Source: Denticeps clupeoides (lineage: Eukaryota > Chordata > Actinopteri > Clupeiformes > Denticipitidae). From it: a stretch of DNA of 64,000 nt. Each line of letters opens with the position of its first letter. Positions within the stretch are counted from its first letter, which is position 1. The notes under the pieces were generated by a model. The model was not told where the DNA came from. It worked only from the letters and a program-made list of their open reading frames with translations, and searched no databases. Where the stretch lies: the NCBI RefSeq assembly GCF_900700375.1, contig NC_041726.1, positions 10,084,373 to 10,148,372 of the forward strand, in the 5' to 3' direction. The translations under genes were made by a program, and so were the position numbers. This document shows, piece by piece, positions 49,371 through 61,536 of the stretch.

Positions 49371-49524
49371 TTATATTTACAGCATTTATCATTTTATCAG
49401 ATGCCCTTATCCAGAGCGACTTACCATCAGTGGTTACAGGGACAGTCTCCCCCTGGAGCAATTTTTTTTTAGGGTTAAGTGGGACTTGAACCTGTGTTAC
49501 CCCACTAGGCTACTAGCACCCTAT
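49371..49524 (-). mobile_element. SINE family B copy, shortened
   Basis: The tail 'agatgcccttatccagagcg' and head 'ttaccccactaggctactag' are present. The middle of the body is lost and replaced by a T run. Confidence 0.75.
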
Positions 49525-50068
49525 TTTTTTGTAGATGCGCCCTCGTCAGTGGTGTTTGAAAGACGGAAAGTAGAAAGAACGAGGCAGCGCCTAGAAGGCT
49601 AGAATTTTAAAACAGACGCAGCTACATGTGCAAAGATCGCCAACTTTTTCCACAAATACGAGCTTGCGGCCTGTAATGTCAAGCGAGGATGATGATGATG
49701 ATGAGCTCTGCAGTTCAAGTTCGTTATCAAGTCGGCGAATCGTGCATATAACGTGGTATATAACGTGAATAACAAGCTTGCAATTTGCTTGACTCTTGAT
49801 ATTAGAGAAAAGGACACTCTGATATTGTAAAGAGTGGCATTAGAGATTTGCCCTTTAACTCATATTTTTTCTCAAATTTGTGAGTTCTAAGTTGTGATGG
49901 AGCAGTTTTATTTCTTTTCAGATCTTTTATTTCATTTGTAAAGTTTGGATATCTGTGAACACTTTTTTGAACAGAATAAAGAGTCTGATATTGTTGAAAA
50001 GAATTATGTTGGAGATGCGTCTCATGTTGAAATGGTCTACGTTGTTAAGTAACCCTTACTTTCCCTGA

Positions 50069-50263
50069 ATTGAAAGTGAAGTGATTGTCGTTGTGAGACA
50101 CTGCAGCGCAGCACTCGGTGACACAACGAAATATGTCCTCTGCATTTATGACAGGAGCAGTGTGTGGGGACGGTGCTTTGCTTGGTGGCACCTTGGCGAC
50201 TCGGGATTAGAAAGGGCAACCTTCTGAGTATGGGGCCACTTCCTTAACCACCACTGCCCCTCA
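50069..50263 (-). mobile_element. SINE family A copy, left arm of an inverted pair
   Basis: The minus-strand tail, body and head are present. The central 'gggcagccatgacaggcgcc' part is missing. Confidence 0.78.
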
Positions 50264-50311
50264 GACCCCATCTCCAGCATCTGACCTGGCCTCAATGTAA
50301 ATTGAAGAGAC

Positions 50312-50517
50312 TAGAGCAGTAGTGCCTAGCGAGTAAGGAAACGGAAACGTTGTGGGTTTGAATCCCAAGCCGCCATGGTGCCACACACTGCTCCCCGGGT
50401 GCCTGTCATGGCTGCCCATTGCACACCAAGGGTCATGGTTAACAGAAGAGGACACATTTCGTTGTGTCACCGTGTGTTGTGCTGCAGTGTTTCACATTGA
50501 CAATCACTTCACTTTCA
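50312..50517 (+). mobile_element. SINE family A copy, right arm of an inverted pair
   Basis: The plus-strand head (gcctagcgagtaagg, then ggtttgaatccc), body and tail 'caatcacttcactttcatg' are present. It lies about 50 bases from the opposed copy at 50069-50263. Confidence 0.8.
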
Positions 50518-50518
50518 T

Positions 50519-50833
50519 GTGTGTTCATTCAGTTCATCTGGTTCATCCAGTTCCCGGTGTAATCCTGGACCCAAGGTGTGTAAGACATTCTGGTGCGTGG
50601 CGCTCAGGAGAAGCTGTGTAGGATGGGACACAACTACTGTGAGGTGGGTTGATTGTCCCTTAAAGAGTATGATTTTGTCTGCAGATGAAGAAGTCACACA
50701 TTCAGGTCACATGGAGCCAGAGCACAGTTGCCTGGAGCGACTGCAGGTGGGCCACACCCCGCTTCCCCCTCAAAACCTATCGATGTCACCAGGAGTGCTG
50801 AACGGCCACCTCCTGCCTCAGACTCGTCCCTGA
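50519..50833 (+). CDS. Unrecognised open frame, possible 3' terminal exon
   Basis: An uninterrupted frame of about 105 codons ends TGA at 50831-50833. An acceptor-like 'tttgtctgcag' ends at 50684. ATTAAA follows at about 50934. The end of the frame reads ADEEVTHSGHMEPEHSCLER and LNGHLLPQTRP. No family is recognised, and the frame begins inside the tail edge of a SINE A copy. It may be a lineage-specific exon, an untranslated exon, or chance. Confidence 0.2.
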   Translation: MCSFSSSGSSSSRCNPGPKVCKTFWCVALRRSCVGWDTTTVRWVDCPLKSMILSADEEVTHSGHMEPEHSCLERLQVGHTPLPPQNLSMSPGVLNGHLLPQTRP

Positions 50834-51894
50834 AACCAGCAGCTCCTGTCCCCCGCCAACGCAGAGCGCCACTGTGCTGTTCTCCTGTCTGATCTGCTTC
50901 CTGTTTCCATGGTGACCACTCTTCATTTGATGATTAAAGTACCAACTACTCTGAAATCTGTCCGTATTGGGTGTGCTGTATGAATTACAGGAGATTTTAA
51001 AGTTTGGTGAACTTTAGGTCGCATGACCTGTGGTGGCTTTAATTGAGATTTTATTTCATTATTTGCTCATTTTAGGATGTTTTACATGTGACATTTCTCT
51101 TCAACTGCAGCTTTCTAGCAGTAGTGTATCTGGTTTTTAGTTCATTTTGGACCTTTTTCCAGGACAGACCTGCATGTGCTTCTGAACCAAGAAACACGGT
51201 CGAGGGAACCAGGTTTTTATTAAAATGGATCTGCAGGGTGAAACGGTGATGGTACGATGACGGGTTCCCTCGACTTTTTTTTGTCACATAAAAATAATGA
51301 AAACTGCACAATATTATTAATTTATTATATTAAGAAATATTTTTTTTTAATAATTTGACTGTAATTTCTTTTGTAAAAATTAATTGTCTAGACACTGCAC
51401 CGATAAATCATCAGTACGCATCATACTCATTTTTTTTGTCTGTGTGTCTGTGTGGGGGGGCGGTCGTCGTGCAGTAATAGATAATAAAAAATTTTTAAAA
51501 AAACACTTATTCAGCGCTTTTCAGCAGCTGTCCGTGGTGCTGAATATTTCTTGTTTTTAATTTATAGAAAATATCGTTTTATTTCAGTGAAAGCGTGTGT
51601 GAACACGTGATACGTTATTGTCCTCCATCATCCTTTTTGTTCAGAGATGGAACGTGTGGTGGCCGTTTCCATGGCGACGCCAGTAGATCTTCAGTGTGGT
51701 CAGCACCAGAGGATGGGAGCAGCTGCTGATGGAGATGAAGAACTGAAGACCCCGCCCCTTTCGGACAAAAATCCTGAACATCCAGCACCTGCACAAACAC
51801 TGTTTCATGTCTTAGGAATTTGTATAAAATTCTACGGGACACCAGTGGAGCCAGTAACGGAGCTGCTCATCCCAGCAGGTGCCTGGCGGCGCTG

Positions 51895-52370
51895 AGTCGC
51901 GCCTCGGGTTCCGGGTTCTGTTCCCCTCTGAGTCGTTCCTCGGGTTCCGGGTTCCGGGTTCTGTTCCCCTCTGAGTCGTTCCTCGGGTTCCGGGTTCTGT
52001 TCCCCTCTGAGTCGCGCCTCGGGTTCCGGGTTCTGTTCCCCTCTGAGTCGTTCCTCGGGTTCCGGGGTCCGGGTTCTGTTCCCCTCTGAGTCGTTCCTCG
52101 GGTTCCGGGTTCTGTTCCCCTCTGAGTCGCGCCTCGGGTTCCGGGTTCTGTTCCCCTCTGAGTCGTTCCTCGGGTTCCGGGGTCCGGGTTCTGTTCCCCT
52201 CTGAGTCGTTCCTCGGGTTCCGGGGTCCGGGTTCTCTTCCCTTCTGAGTCACGCCTCGGGTTCCGGGGTCCGGGTTCTGTTCCCCTCTGAGTCGCGCCTG
52301 GGTTCCGGGGTCCGGGTTCTGTTCCCCTCTGAGTCGCGCCTGGGTTCCGGGGGTTCTGCGCCTTCGGTAC
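51895..52370. repeat. Minisatellite, 36-base unit, about a dozen repeats (copy 1)
   Basis: The core is 'gagtcgttcctcgggttccg' followed by 'ggttctgttcccctct'. Variants alternate 'gtcgcgcctcgg' and 'gtcgttcctcgg', and some units gain 'gggtcc'. The 36-base period is a multiple of three, which leaves long frames open on the minus strand. These are not genes. Confidence 0.9.
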
Positions 52371-52668
52371 CGGGTTCTTTTCCCACTTCACCAATTGGCT
52401 TTTTATTCGGATTATTTTAGAACAAGAGTCGTTATTTGAAGAAGAATAAAAAACTGAATCATACTGCAGCTCGAGTTTACCCCAACGAATAATTTATTGA
52501 ATTCTTCACGGAAAGATTTTAAAAACGGGAATGATCGGACAAAAATCCTGAACATCCAGCACCTGCACAAACACTGTTTCATGTCTTAGGAATTTGTATA
52601 AAATTCTACGGGACACCAGTGGAGCCAGTAACGGAGCTGCTCATCCCAGCAGGTGCCTGGCGGCGCTG

Positions 52669-53144
52669 AGTCGCGCCTCGGGTTCCGGGTTCTGTTCCCC
52701 TCTGAGTCGTTCCTCGGGTTCCGGGTTCCGGGTTCTGTTCCCCTCTGAGTCGTTCCTCGGGTTCCGGGTTCTGTTCCCCTCTGAGTCGCGCCTCGGGTTC
52801 CGGGTTCTGTTCCCCTCTGAGTCGTTCCTCGGGTTCCGGGGTCCGGGTTCTGTTCCCCTCTGAGTCGTTCCTCGGGTTCCGGGTTCTGTTCCCCTCTGAG
52901 TCGCGCCTCGGGTTCCGGGTTCTGTTCCCCTCTGAGTCGTTCCTCGGGTTCCGGGGTCCGGGTTCTGTTCCCCTCTGAGTCGTTCCTCGGGTTCCGGGGT
53001 CCGGGTTCTCTTCCCTTCTGAGTCACGCCTCGGGTTCCGGGGTCCGGGTTCTGTTCCCCTCTGAGTCGCGCCTGGGTTCCGGGGTCCGGGTTCTGTTCCC
53101 CTCTGAGTCGCGCCTGGGTTCCGGGGGTTCTGCGCCTTCGGTAC
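52669..53144. repeat. Minisatellite, copy 2
   Basis: The same array as at 51895-52370, shifted by 774 bases, with the same order of unit variants. Confidence 0.9.
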
Positions 53145-53644
53145 CGGGTTCTTTTCCCACTTCACCAATTGGCTTTTTATTCGGATTATTTTAGAACAAG
53201 AGTCGTTATTTGAAGAAGAATAAAAAACTGAATCATACTGCAGCTCGAGTTTACCCCAACGAATAATTTATTGAATTCTTCACGGAAAGATTTTAAAAAC
53301 GGGAATGATCGGAGAACACTGATTTAACATGTCATTCAATCCGGCTCGTCATTTATTTAATTTTATTATTTATTTCAAGTAACCGATTTTGGAATTACAT
53401 GTGTAGAAATTTTGCTAAATTGTTTTTCTGTACCCAGCCGTCAGCAGCCTGATCTGGAATCAGTCGATCAAAGCAGAACTTGCGTCTGGCATGGATTAGA
53501 CATGATTTTTGTTTTCTAATTTTTTTTTTGTTTTTATTTAATAATAATACGAATATTGATATCACGCACGTCTGGTGAGAAACAGTGTATTTGTTGTTCA
53601 GATCATAGGGATCTCGTCTCCAGATTTTATTTAGGTTTTTTTAG

Positions 53645-53862
53645 TTGATTAAATTGTAGAGATGGTATAAAACTGATCTCCAGATCTCGGTATAAATTTG
53701 ATTTGATTTTATTGATATAATTTGGTGATTAAATTCTAGAGTTGGTATAAAACTGATCTCCAGATCTCAGTACAAATTCGATCTTTTATTATTGATTTGA
53801 GTTGGTGATTAAATTGTAGAGATGGTATAAAACTGATTTCCAGATCACTGTATAAATGAGAA
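53645..53862 (+). repeat. Tandem repeat, about 85-base unit, three copies
   Basis: 'gatggtataaaactgatctc' (about 53661), 'gttggtataaaactgatctc' (about 53741) and 'gatggtataaaactgatttc' (about 53820) head three AT-rich units, each preceded by 'gattaaatt.tagag'. Confidence 0.75.
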
Positions 53863-54290
53863 TTTTTTTTTGTTGATGCGGTTTTGTAATTTAATTGTTG
53901 GAATGTGTAAACTGGGTTCCTGTGAATGATTTTTTTTATTTTTTGTATTTTTTTATGTCGTTGTTTCTTGTTTGGTAGTGAATTTGTAGATATTGTGTAG
54001 AACTGGGGGAGTGACGATCCTCCGTTTCCGCGCGTAATGACGGCGCTTTTGGAGAGGTGCGTGCGCGGGGGATTGTGGGTCATTTGTCCGAGCGAGGGGG
54101 GAAGAGGTGGTCGCTCCACTTAGGAGTTCCGTCCTCTGATTGGCTCCTCGCAGATTTCTGGGCAGTAATTTATCACGTGACCTTGACCGGGAAGGTTGGG
54201 TGGTCGGGAGGTGGAAGTGACCAGTACATGCAGGACCAGAAAACTGGACCGTCGGCCGCGTCTTCTGAGGGACCCTGGATTCCATAGACC

Positions 54291-57200
54291 ATGGCAGAAG
54301 GTACTGAGCTCCTCTCTGGGTTTTGCGGGGTTCTAATTTGATGAAGGACTGGGTGGAAATGAAGAAGGTTCCTGCCATTGTCTTTGCGGTTGGAAGCTCC
54401 CTTTCCCATCATCCCCTTTCAGCCTTTGTCCTGTCCTCATTCTCGGCTCGTGGGGGACGTGAGAAGCTCGGTGGGGGTTCCACGTGAGAACATGGGATCT
54501 GTTCATAAGCTGCTTTTTCCAGGTGAAGTATGGAGAAGAGGAGGGATCTGGAGCGGCTTCGGTTTCTGTTGCCTGGACGAGAATATAAAACCATGTAGTG
54601 AAATCTACACACAGTTACCTTTCAGAACCATTTTTCGTTCCAAGACTTGGTGTCTTGGCGTCTGCGAGTTTTTTTTTCGTTAAGGGTTAATTACAAAAAG
54701 ACTGAAATGGACATTTTAAATACAGTTCAAATGTGTGTTAATTTGTGGTGCGTTAAAGGCCTTATTGATTAGTTGATACAACATGATTAATATTTCATTT
54801 AAAAATACAATTACCCGTGTCGTTTTTATTATTATTATTATTTACAGACAAATGGCTCTAATTTGAAAAAAAAAATCCCGAAACGTTCATTATTAATCCG
54901 ATTGAACTGTAAAAAAAAGTAGGTTTTATATTTGAGGTTTGTAATATATATGTATATGAACCATATGAGCGCGCATCGCGGAGAACCGTGTTCTGTTCTG
55001 GATCGTCTTCTGCTGCTCCCCGTCTTCCGCAGGGGGCTGCGCGGAGGACGAGCCGCGATCCCTCCGGGGCAGCGGGGTCTGCAAGTGGTTCAACGTGCGG
55101 ATGGGTTTCGGGTTCCTGTCCATGACCTGCAGGGAGGGGGTCCCGCTGGACGCGCCCGTCGACGTCTTCGTCCATCAGGTGAGCCGCGTTTCATCATCAT
55201 CATCGCCATCGTCGTCATTAGCAGCTCAGAAATGACTGCTTCGGTAATATGGGAGAGCTTGACACTGCACCACAACACAGCAAAATTACGTTCTTCACAC
55301 TTTTATTATTATTTTTTAATTTCATTCGTGTGCTGTTTCATCAGGTGGATTTTACTGCATGCTAAATGCTGAAAATGACGCATGGATTTGAATTGAAATG
55401 TGTTTCGGTGAACTGTTTGCTAATGAGTTCCGTCTAATATGACGTGATGAGGTTCCCCTACGGAACCTTTTTGTGGGGAGAGCTTTTCTTATCGATCGGA
55501 TGGAATGCCACCCATTCTTGCTGAGAACTGCTTAGCATTTCCTGAAGATTAGCGCTTCTTAAAGACAGAGAGGACCAGGACGCCTTCTCCCTCCCCCCCC
55601 CCAAGAGAGAGAGAGAGATGTCGGCTTTAACCACACACAGATAACCGGAGCCACCCCCTGTCCCTCGCTGGCTGAGAGAACGTGGCCTCCTGCCTCTTAC
55701 TTGTCCCCTTGCTTCTGTAAACATTAGGCTAGCCTGCTTCGTGTGGACTGTCTTGAAGAACCCCTCGGTCTCGGGGGTGAACGTCGATCACGCTTGCGTG
55801 GACAATGGCTGTCATTGTCCGTCCAAATGGAGGAAGTCCTGCTGGCTGTGGCCGGTTGTAAATGAAGGTGGGGTTCTGTGAGCACGTGGGAGCGGCTACA
55901 ACCCGAGACCTCGACTCATTCACAAAAATCTGCGGGAGAGGGAGGGGTCAGGGGACAGATCCGGGAAGCCCTGGCGGGGGTTGGGAGGGACGTAAAAAGG
56001 TTCGAATTCCTTTCGCACCTCACCCTCTTCAAAGTGCACCCCCCCCCTGCAGTAAACCCGACCCGCATGCGAGGGCCATAAATTTACTGTGTGCAGCCCC
56101 CCCACAGTGCACTGGGACTTCGACAATTTCTTCAACGTACATTTACATTTACAGCATTTATCAGATGCCCTTATCCAGAGCGACTTACAATCAGTAATCA
56201 GGGACAGTTTCCCAAGAGCAATTTAGGATGAAGTGTCTTGCTCAGGGACACAATTCAACCTATGGCGCGCTACCGTGGAGGGTTTGTGGTCTTCAGTCGA
56301 GGACTTCTGTCTGAATGTCCATGGGGCTCCTGGATATTCCCAACCTTTCCACATGTGCTTCTTGAAGAGCTATCCCAAGAATGCACACCTCCCCCATCCC
56401 CGTCCCAGTGGCAGGAGCCTTCGCTGCTGGGCAGTTGGTGATTGTTTCAAGGCAGGAAGAGAGGGGGGTGCTGGTAGGCGTACGTTGGCTGGGGGTTGGG
56501 TGTGTGTGATTTGTTCAATATCACACACACACAAGGGGGGTATTGGTGTATCTGGGCATCGACGTTTTAACTAGGCTGTCAATTTAATTGGATTTTCTCT
56601 GGGCTTTTGCCAAAAGAAAGTTTGGCCTCTTCCATGTTGTCATTGACATATCGGAAAGGCCCAGCAGTTGATATATGGTGCTTCTCCAGAGCACAGATGT
56701 CCACGGTGCAAAATTCATACTTCAGACCCATAGATGGAATTCCAGGATAAGGAAATGCTAACAAAACTTTTTTTAAAAAATTGATTCCCAGGTGGCAACT
56801 GAAGATATTGCACAATGTTGCTAAATATTGGAGCGTTAAAGTATCTATGATTGGTTCTATAATTCCACGACTCTTGATTCTGAGCGCCGTCTGTCTCTTG
56901 CGCTTCCTTTACAGAGCAAGCTGCACATGGAGGGCTTCCGCAGCCTGAAGGAGGGCGAGGCTGTGGAGTTCACCTTCAAGAAGTCCTCGAAGGGCCTGGA
57001 GTCCTTAAGAGTCACGGGGCCAGGTGGAGCACCTTGCACCGGCAGCGAGAAGCGACCCAAGGGTGCCCAAAAACGACGGTCCAAAGGGGACAGGTGGGTC
57101 CATTTTTGAAGAGTTCCGAGGGACTATTCTGAGACTTTCTTGACCGTATCTTGACTGTCACCTTGACGCAGAATCTTAAATCCTATTGCAGGAGTCTCGT

Positions 57201-58956
57201 TAGTGGGTTTGCTTGCATCATTTCAACTGGTGTTGATTTGGTGTTTTTGGTGTAATGTATTTTAAGGTCTGGGTTGTGCAAGATTCATACCGACATACAT
57301 GCTGGACTTTTTTTTTTGTTTTTAAATCATGTTTGGCAGTTAGCACTGGAGATAATGTGCTAGATAAAACAGTGAAAGCCTGCACCAAGGTTTCTCCCAG
57401 GCTATAGGTTATTTTCTCACCCAGCGGGAGGAAATGCATCTCAGGTGCTGGCCAAACAAAAGCCCCTTTCCCAGGGTTCTCCTGGTGATGACTTGACCTG
57501 GATCAATAGGTTGTTTAAAGCCTCAAGGCTGTGGAGTTAACCACACCAAGACCTCGCTCCTTCTCCAACCCCCCATCCATCCATCCATCCGTCCTCATCG
57601 ACCAGCCACACTGCAGCCAGTTATCAGTTATTGATAGTTACAGACCTCCCATAAGGCTCCGCAGTGGTAACGATTGTGGAGGGTGGAACGACGGCTCAGC
57701 ACAGTCGAGGGAAGATTGCAATTCGTTCACAGAACCCTGTCGTGACTTCCTGCAACATTGACCGGTGCTAAGATGTCGGCAGCGTGTTACTTGCTGGACG
57801 AGTGCAGAGTGCAGGCATGGATGTTAATCCATCAGAGATTCTCACCGTGTGGGCGCAGCGGATCCGGTCCCTTCAATTAATAACAGATGTAGGTGCCTGA
57901 GAGAGGTCAGAGGTCACTACTGCCATGGCAACTGTGGGGTGTGGCGTGAGCGAGGTGGGAGCTTGGAGGGGGGGCTGGATCGAGGGTCAGAGGGCAGAGG
58001 TCACACTGCAGTATTGAAACAAAGGGCCAAAGAGCTTCCCCACCCCCTTCCGAATGCAGCCTGATCAATACACCCCCCCCCCCCCCTTTAGAAATCTGCA
58101 CAGGGAGAGAGAAAAAATGCAGACAAGGGACCACACCAACATTGTAGGCCTGTTTGAAATCAGCTCAGGTTGTACACGCAGTTGGGCGCATGTTAGTGAC
58201 ATGTGGGTGTTGCCAGATTCAGCTGGTGCTTTCCAGGCCTAAAATCTAATATTTACTTTTTTTTTTCTCCTGGGCGTCAGTTGCCGCGGCCGTAACAGGC
58301 TCTAAAGTAATGCAGCCTTTGCATTTCGAACCAACAACAAACAGCAGCAGTTAACCAGCGTGGACCCATATTAAATATCACTTGTCATTTAAAAGCAGCC
58401 ATATTACAATGTTGCTCTTTGCAGCATCTCCTCTAATTCTGCCGTATTCACCCTACTGACTGCTGCGCTCCTCTATATCGTGTCTCTAAACTCCCTCAGT
58501 TAAGAGGTTTGTTACAGTTTCAGCTCATTTGAGGGATGGTTTACCAACAAATTTTTGATGACTTCTTTTTATTGCATTCTTGGGGTATGTTACAAATCAG
58601 CTGAAAGAAAGTAAGTGCAAAACTGCCTCATTTGCTTGAAAAACTGTCAATCTGGCAACACCCTCATCAGTTGAAGTCTGCTGTCCTCTGGTGGTGCGCC
58701 GGAAAACGCATCTCTTCCATTTCCTCCCAGGTGTTACAATTGCGGCGGACCGGACCACCACGCCAAAGAATGCCAGCTACCGCCCCAGCCCAAGAAGTGC
58801 CATTTCTGCCAGAGCATCTCCCACATGGTGGCTAACTGTCCAGTCAAAGCACAGCAGGCCTCCCCCGGGTCTCAGGGACGCTCGTCCACGGTGGCAGCAG
58901 GAGGAGAGGAGGAGCCAACGGGCCACGCAGCTCGGCCTCCAGGGGCCACCGATTGA
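54291..58956 (+). CDS. lin28a: RNA-binding protein Lin-28 homolog A
   Basis: LIN28A blocks maturation of let-7 microRNA precursors and supports pluripotent and growth states. Four exons (54291-54300, 55033-55178, 56915-57093, 58731-58956) join in frame to 186 aa (human 209). Exon 1 gives only MAE plus one base. An in-frame TAG two codons upstream supports that start. The cold-shock domain begins GSGVCKWFNVRMGFGFLSM and includes VDVFVHQSKLHMEGFRSLKE and FKKSSKGLESLRVTGPGG. A basic linker follows, then two CCHC knuckles: Cys113, Cys116, His121, Cys126, and Cys135, Cys138, His143, Cys148 (CHFCQSISHMVANC). 'KLHMEG' and 'CHFCQSISHMVANCP' mark LIN28A rather than LIN28B, although the N-terminus MAEG is the LIN28B form. 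The C-terminal tail is short and ends GATD. Confidence 0.95.
56138..56266 (-). mobile_element. SINE family B, 3' half, in lin28a intron 2
   Basis: The tail 'agatgcccttatccagagcg' and the body to 'cttgctcagggacacaatt' are kept. The tRNA-like head is gone. Confidence 0.75.
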
Positions 58957-59410
58957 GTGCAGGAGTCGCAGTCAGGGGAACACGTAGTAGGACTCGCACT
59001 AAAGCAATCAAAACACGGCGTGTTTGCAGCTGCAATAATCCAACGGACCCCGATCAAAAACCCGACTCCCCGTGTCTCGGCTACGATGAATGTCCCCGGG
59101 GCAGCAGGCCTGCCGGCGATGGCCGCTGCTCCTCCGCAGGGTCTGCGGCCTCCTCGTGGCAATCGATCCGTTCTGTGGATGTTCTAAGGTTCCCAGCGAC
59201 TGGATGTGTATTATGGGATGTGCCTCTCGTATATTACTCCGCTTTTACAGGAGCACATAGGAGGCGCCCCGTCACTTTACTGTAAATACGCCTTTATAGA
59301 AATCAGGATTATTTATTTGTCCTCAGTATTCTGACTCGTGCCAAAGACAAACGCATCCAAGCGCTGTGCTGAATTAAAGTGATCATGTTTACCCGGCTGT
59401 TGATTTTTAA

Positions 59411-59418
59411 CTCAGGGA
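59411..59418 (+). promoter_or_regulatory. miR-125 (lin-4) 8-mer seed match
   Basis: CTCAGGGA, the full 8-base match to the miR-125/lin-4 seed, lies 455 bases into the lin28a 3' UTR. Confidence 0.6.
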
Positions 59419-59754
59419 TAGTTCTGAAGTTTAGTGACTGTGTGCAGGGATTTTCTACGTGTGATTTGCCAAAAAACAAAAAAAACAAAAAAAAAACAGA
59501 TGCACTACGTTTACTGCAGAAAATTCACATTACATCCAGAAAAATGGATGAAGTGTTCCCCGAAATTCTTGTATATTTTCTTTTGTACAGACAGAACGTG
59601 TTTGATTACGGTGGTAATGTAATTTTTTTTTATCTTGCATGGTAGTGTTAGAGTAGTGTTTGGGCTAGAGTAGCCTCTGTTCCGTGTGTGTTTTTTAATG
59701 ATTATTTTCTCATGCGAACGAGACAGAAATGCCTTGTTTTGGATCTATACAAGT

Positions 59755-61158
59755 CTACCTCAGGATCGTTACGTGACGCGGAACGCGCGGAACGCTCTTT
59801 TTATTATACAACGTGTGAGTGTTGGTGAATGGTATTTTTTTTTGGGTGTATTTTGTTTACTCCGATGTTACTCCACTTTAATGTAAATAGATGTTATCGC
59901 TATAAATCATGATTATTTATTGCTTCTGCAGCAGTAGTCATGCGGGCCAGAACTGGTCTTCTGATGCTGAAGGAGCCTGTGGTTCTCAGCAATGTTCTTG
60001 TCTATTGAACCTGTACGCGGTTCTAATATTCTGTCTTTTGCATGGTAGTGTGTGTTTACAGTAGAGTAGTCTCGGTCAGGACAGGAGAATGTGTCTTTGG
60101 GAACTGTATAAGGTCTACCTCGGGACAGTGACATGGCGGGTTATGGTGTCTTTGTGGCGCTTTTGGTTTGGTTTGTTCTTTCCTCTTCGACTGAAATGCT
60201 GCTGATGTTGGTGAGCGGGCAGAACCGTCTCTCAGTTAACTCTCAATTAACCAAAGATGAATCTGATGGCCTCAAAGATGAACTGTGAGGCCAGTAAAAC
60301 TCAACACCAAACCAGCAAAAAAGGGGTACAGGGCAACTTCCAAATCACTCCGACCATTATGGAGAACTAATGGAGAACAATCAAAATCAAACAGTTCAAT
60401 TGGGATAAATAAAATGAATATTCTAATTGCTTAGTAATATATTTAATTTTAAACTGAATGTATAATTTTGTGACAATGGAACTGAATACGATGAATAATT
60501 AATAATTTATTCTAGGGGAATAGAAATTTTTGAATGGAACATACCACATGATGCTTGCCTTGTTTGTCAATTTATTGAACACTGTTTTTTCTCTCTCTAT
60601 ATTTTGTCATTATTAATACTCAGGGGTTCAGTTGAAGCATTAATAATCACATCCTCTGTCTCTTATGGATCTGTTGTATTTCTTTTGGTAATGGATGGAA
60701 ACTTTTTAATTTTTTAATTGCGTGACCAAAGAATGTAACCCTGTTGACTGTTGAAAGCAGTGGTTCTGTAAATCAGGCTGGTTGCTTCCAATTGCAGGCC
60801 ACTTTGACAAAGCATGCATTGCAAACAAGAATGTTGGGACCAAGAATGTGTTTTAGTGACATTTACTTCTTGCTTTCTTGATAATAAATATATTTCAGTA
60901 TGACAACACATACATGCTGTTCATTTTGTCATGTTATTTGTGATGAAAAGCCAAAATATTGTTCTCATTTCTTTTTATTATTATTATTATTATTAGTGTT
61001 AGAGTAGTGTTTGGGGTAGAGTAGCCTCTGCCGCGGGGACAGGTGTAGACCTGATCGGGGTCCATTACATTTCCTGTCCCTGTGCATTTTTTAATGATTA
61101 TTTTCTCACGAGAACGAGACAGAAATGCCTTGTTTTGGATCTATACAAGTCTACCTCA
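59755..61158 (+). promoter_or_regulatory. Three let-7 seed matches
   Basis: CTACCTCA at 59755-59762 and 61151-61158 (8-mers) and CTACCTC at 60115-60121 (7-mer). Each follows a similar 'tata.aagtctacctc' context, so the sites were multiplied by duplication. Confidence 0.6.
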
Positions 61159-61536
61159 GGATCATTTTTATGTGACGCGGAACACGCGGAACACTTCTTT
61201 TTTTTATTATACAACGTATGAGTGTTGGTGAATGGTGTTTTTTTTTTTTGTGGGTGTATTTTGTTTATTTTGTAATGGGTAGAAGCAGGGGGACGTCCCA
61301 CCACTTTAATGTAAATAGATATTATCTCTATAAATCTTGATTATTTATTATGTTTGTCAATCTATTGAACACTGTTTTTTTCTATATACATATTTTGTCA
61401 TTATTAATACTCAGGGGTTCATTTGAAGCACAAATAATCACATCCTATTTTCTTTGTCTTATGGATCTGTTGTATTTCTTTTGCTAATGGATGGAAACTT
61501 CAAAAACGGTGTATTTTTTAATTGTGTGACCAAAGA
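60250..61536 (+). promoter_or_regulatory. Three miR-9 8-mer seed matches
   Basis: ACCAAAGA at 60250-60257, 60725-60732 and 61529-61536. The last two are copies within the duplicated segment. Confidence 0.5.

Larger units (their letters stand above)
48920..50518. other. Intergenic after sf3a3
   Basis: Holds a SINE B fragment, two opposed SINE A copies, a poly-T tract near 49310-49326 and otherwise AT-rich sequence. No gene is recognised. Confidence 0.5.
51761..53308. repeat. 774-bp tandem duplication, two copies
   Basis: Copy 1 is 51761-52534 and copy 2 is 52535-53308. 'tcgg' stands at 51761, 52535 and 53309, exactly 774 bases apart, and acts as junction microhomology. I saw no base difference between the copies by eye. 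Each copy holds unique sequence ('acaaaaatcctgaacatcca'), a GC-rich minisatellite and an AT-rich end ('cacggaaagattttaaaaac'). Confidence 0.9.

Noticed and set aside
51812-53168. Long overlapping open frames of 146 and 175 codons on the minus strand rich in Arg, Gly, Glu and Pro
   Set aside because: They are open because the 36-base minisatellite period is a multiple of three; several frames are open at once, and the text is repeat translation with no family match.
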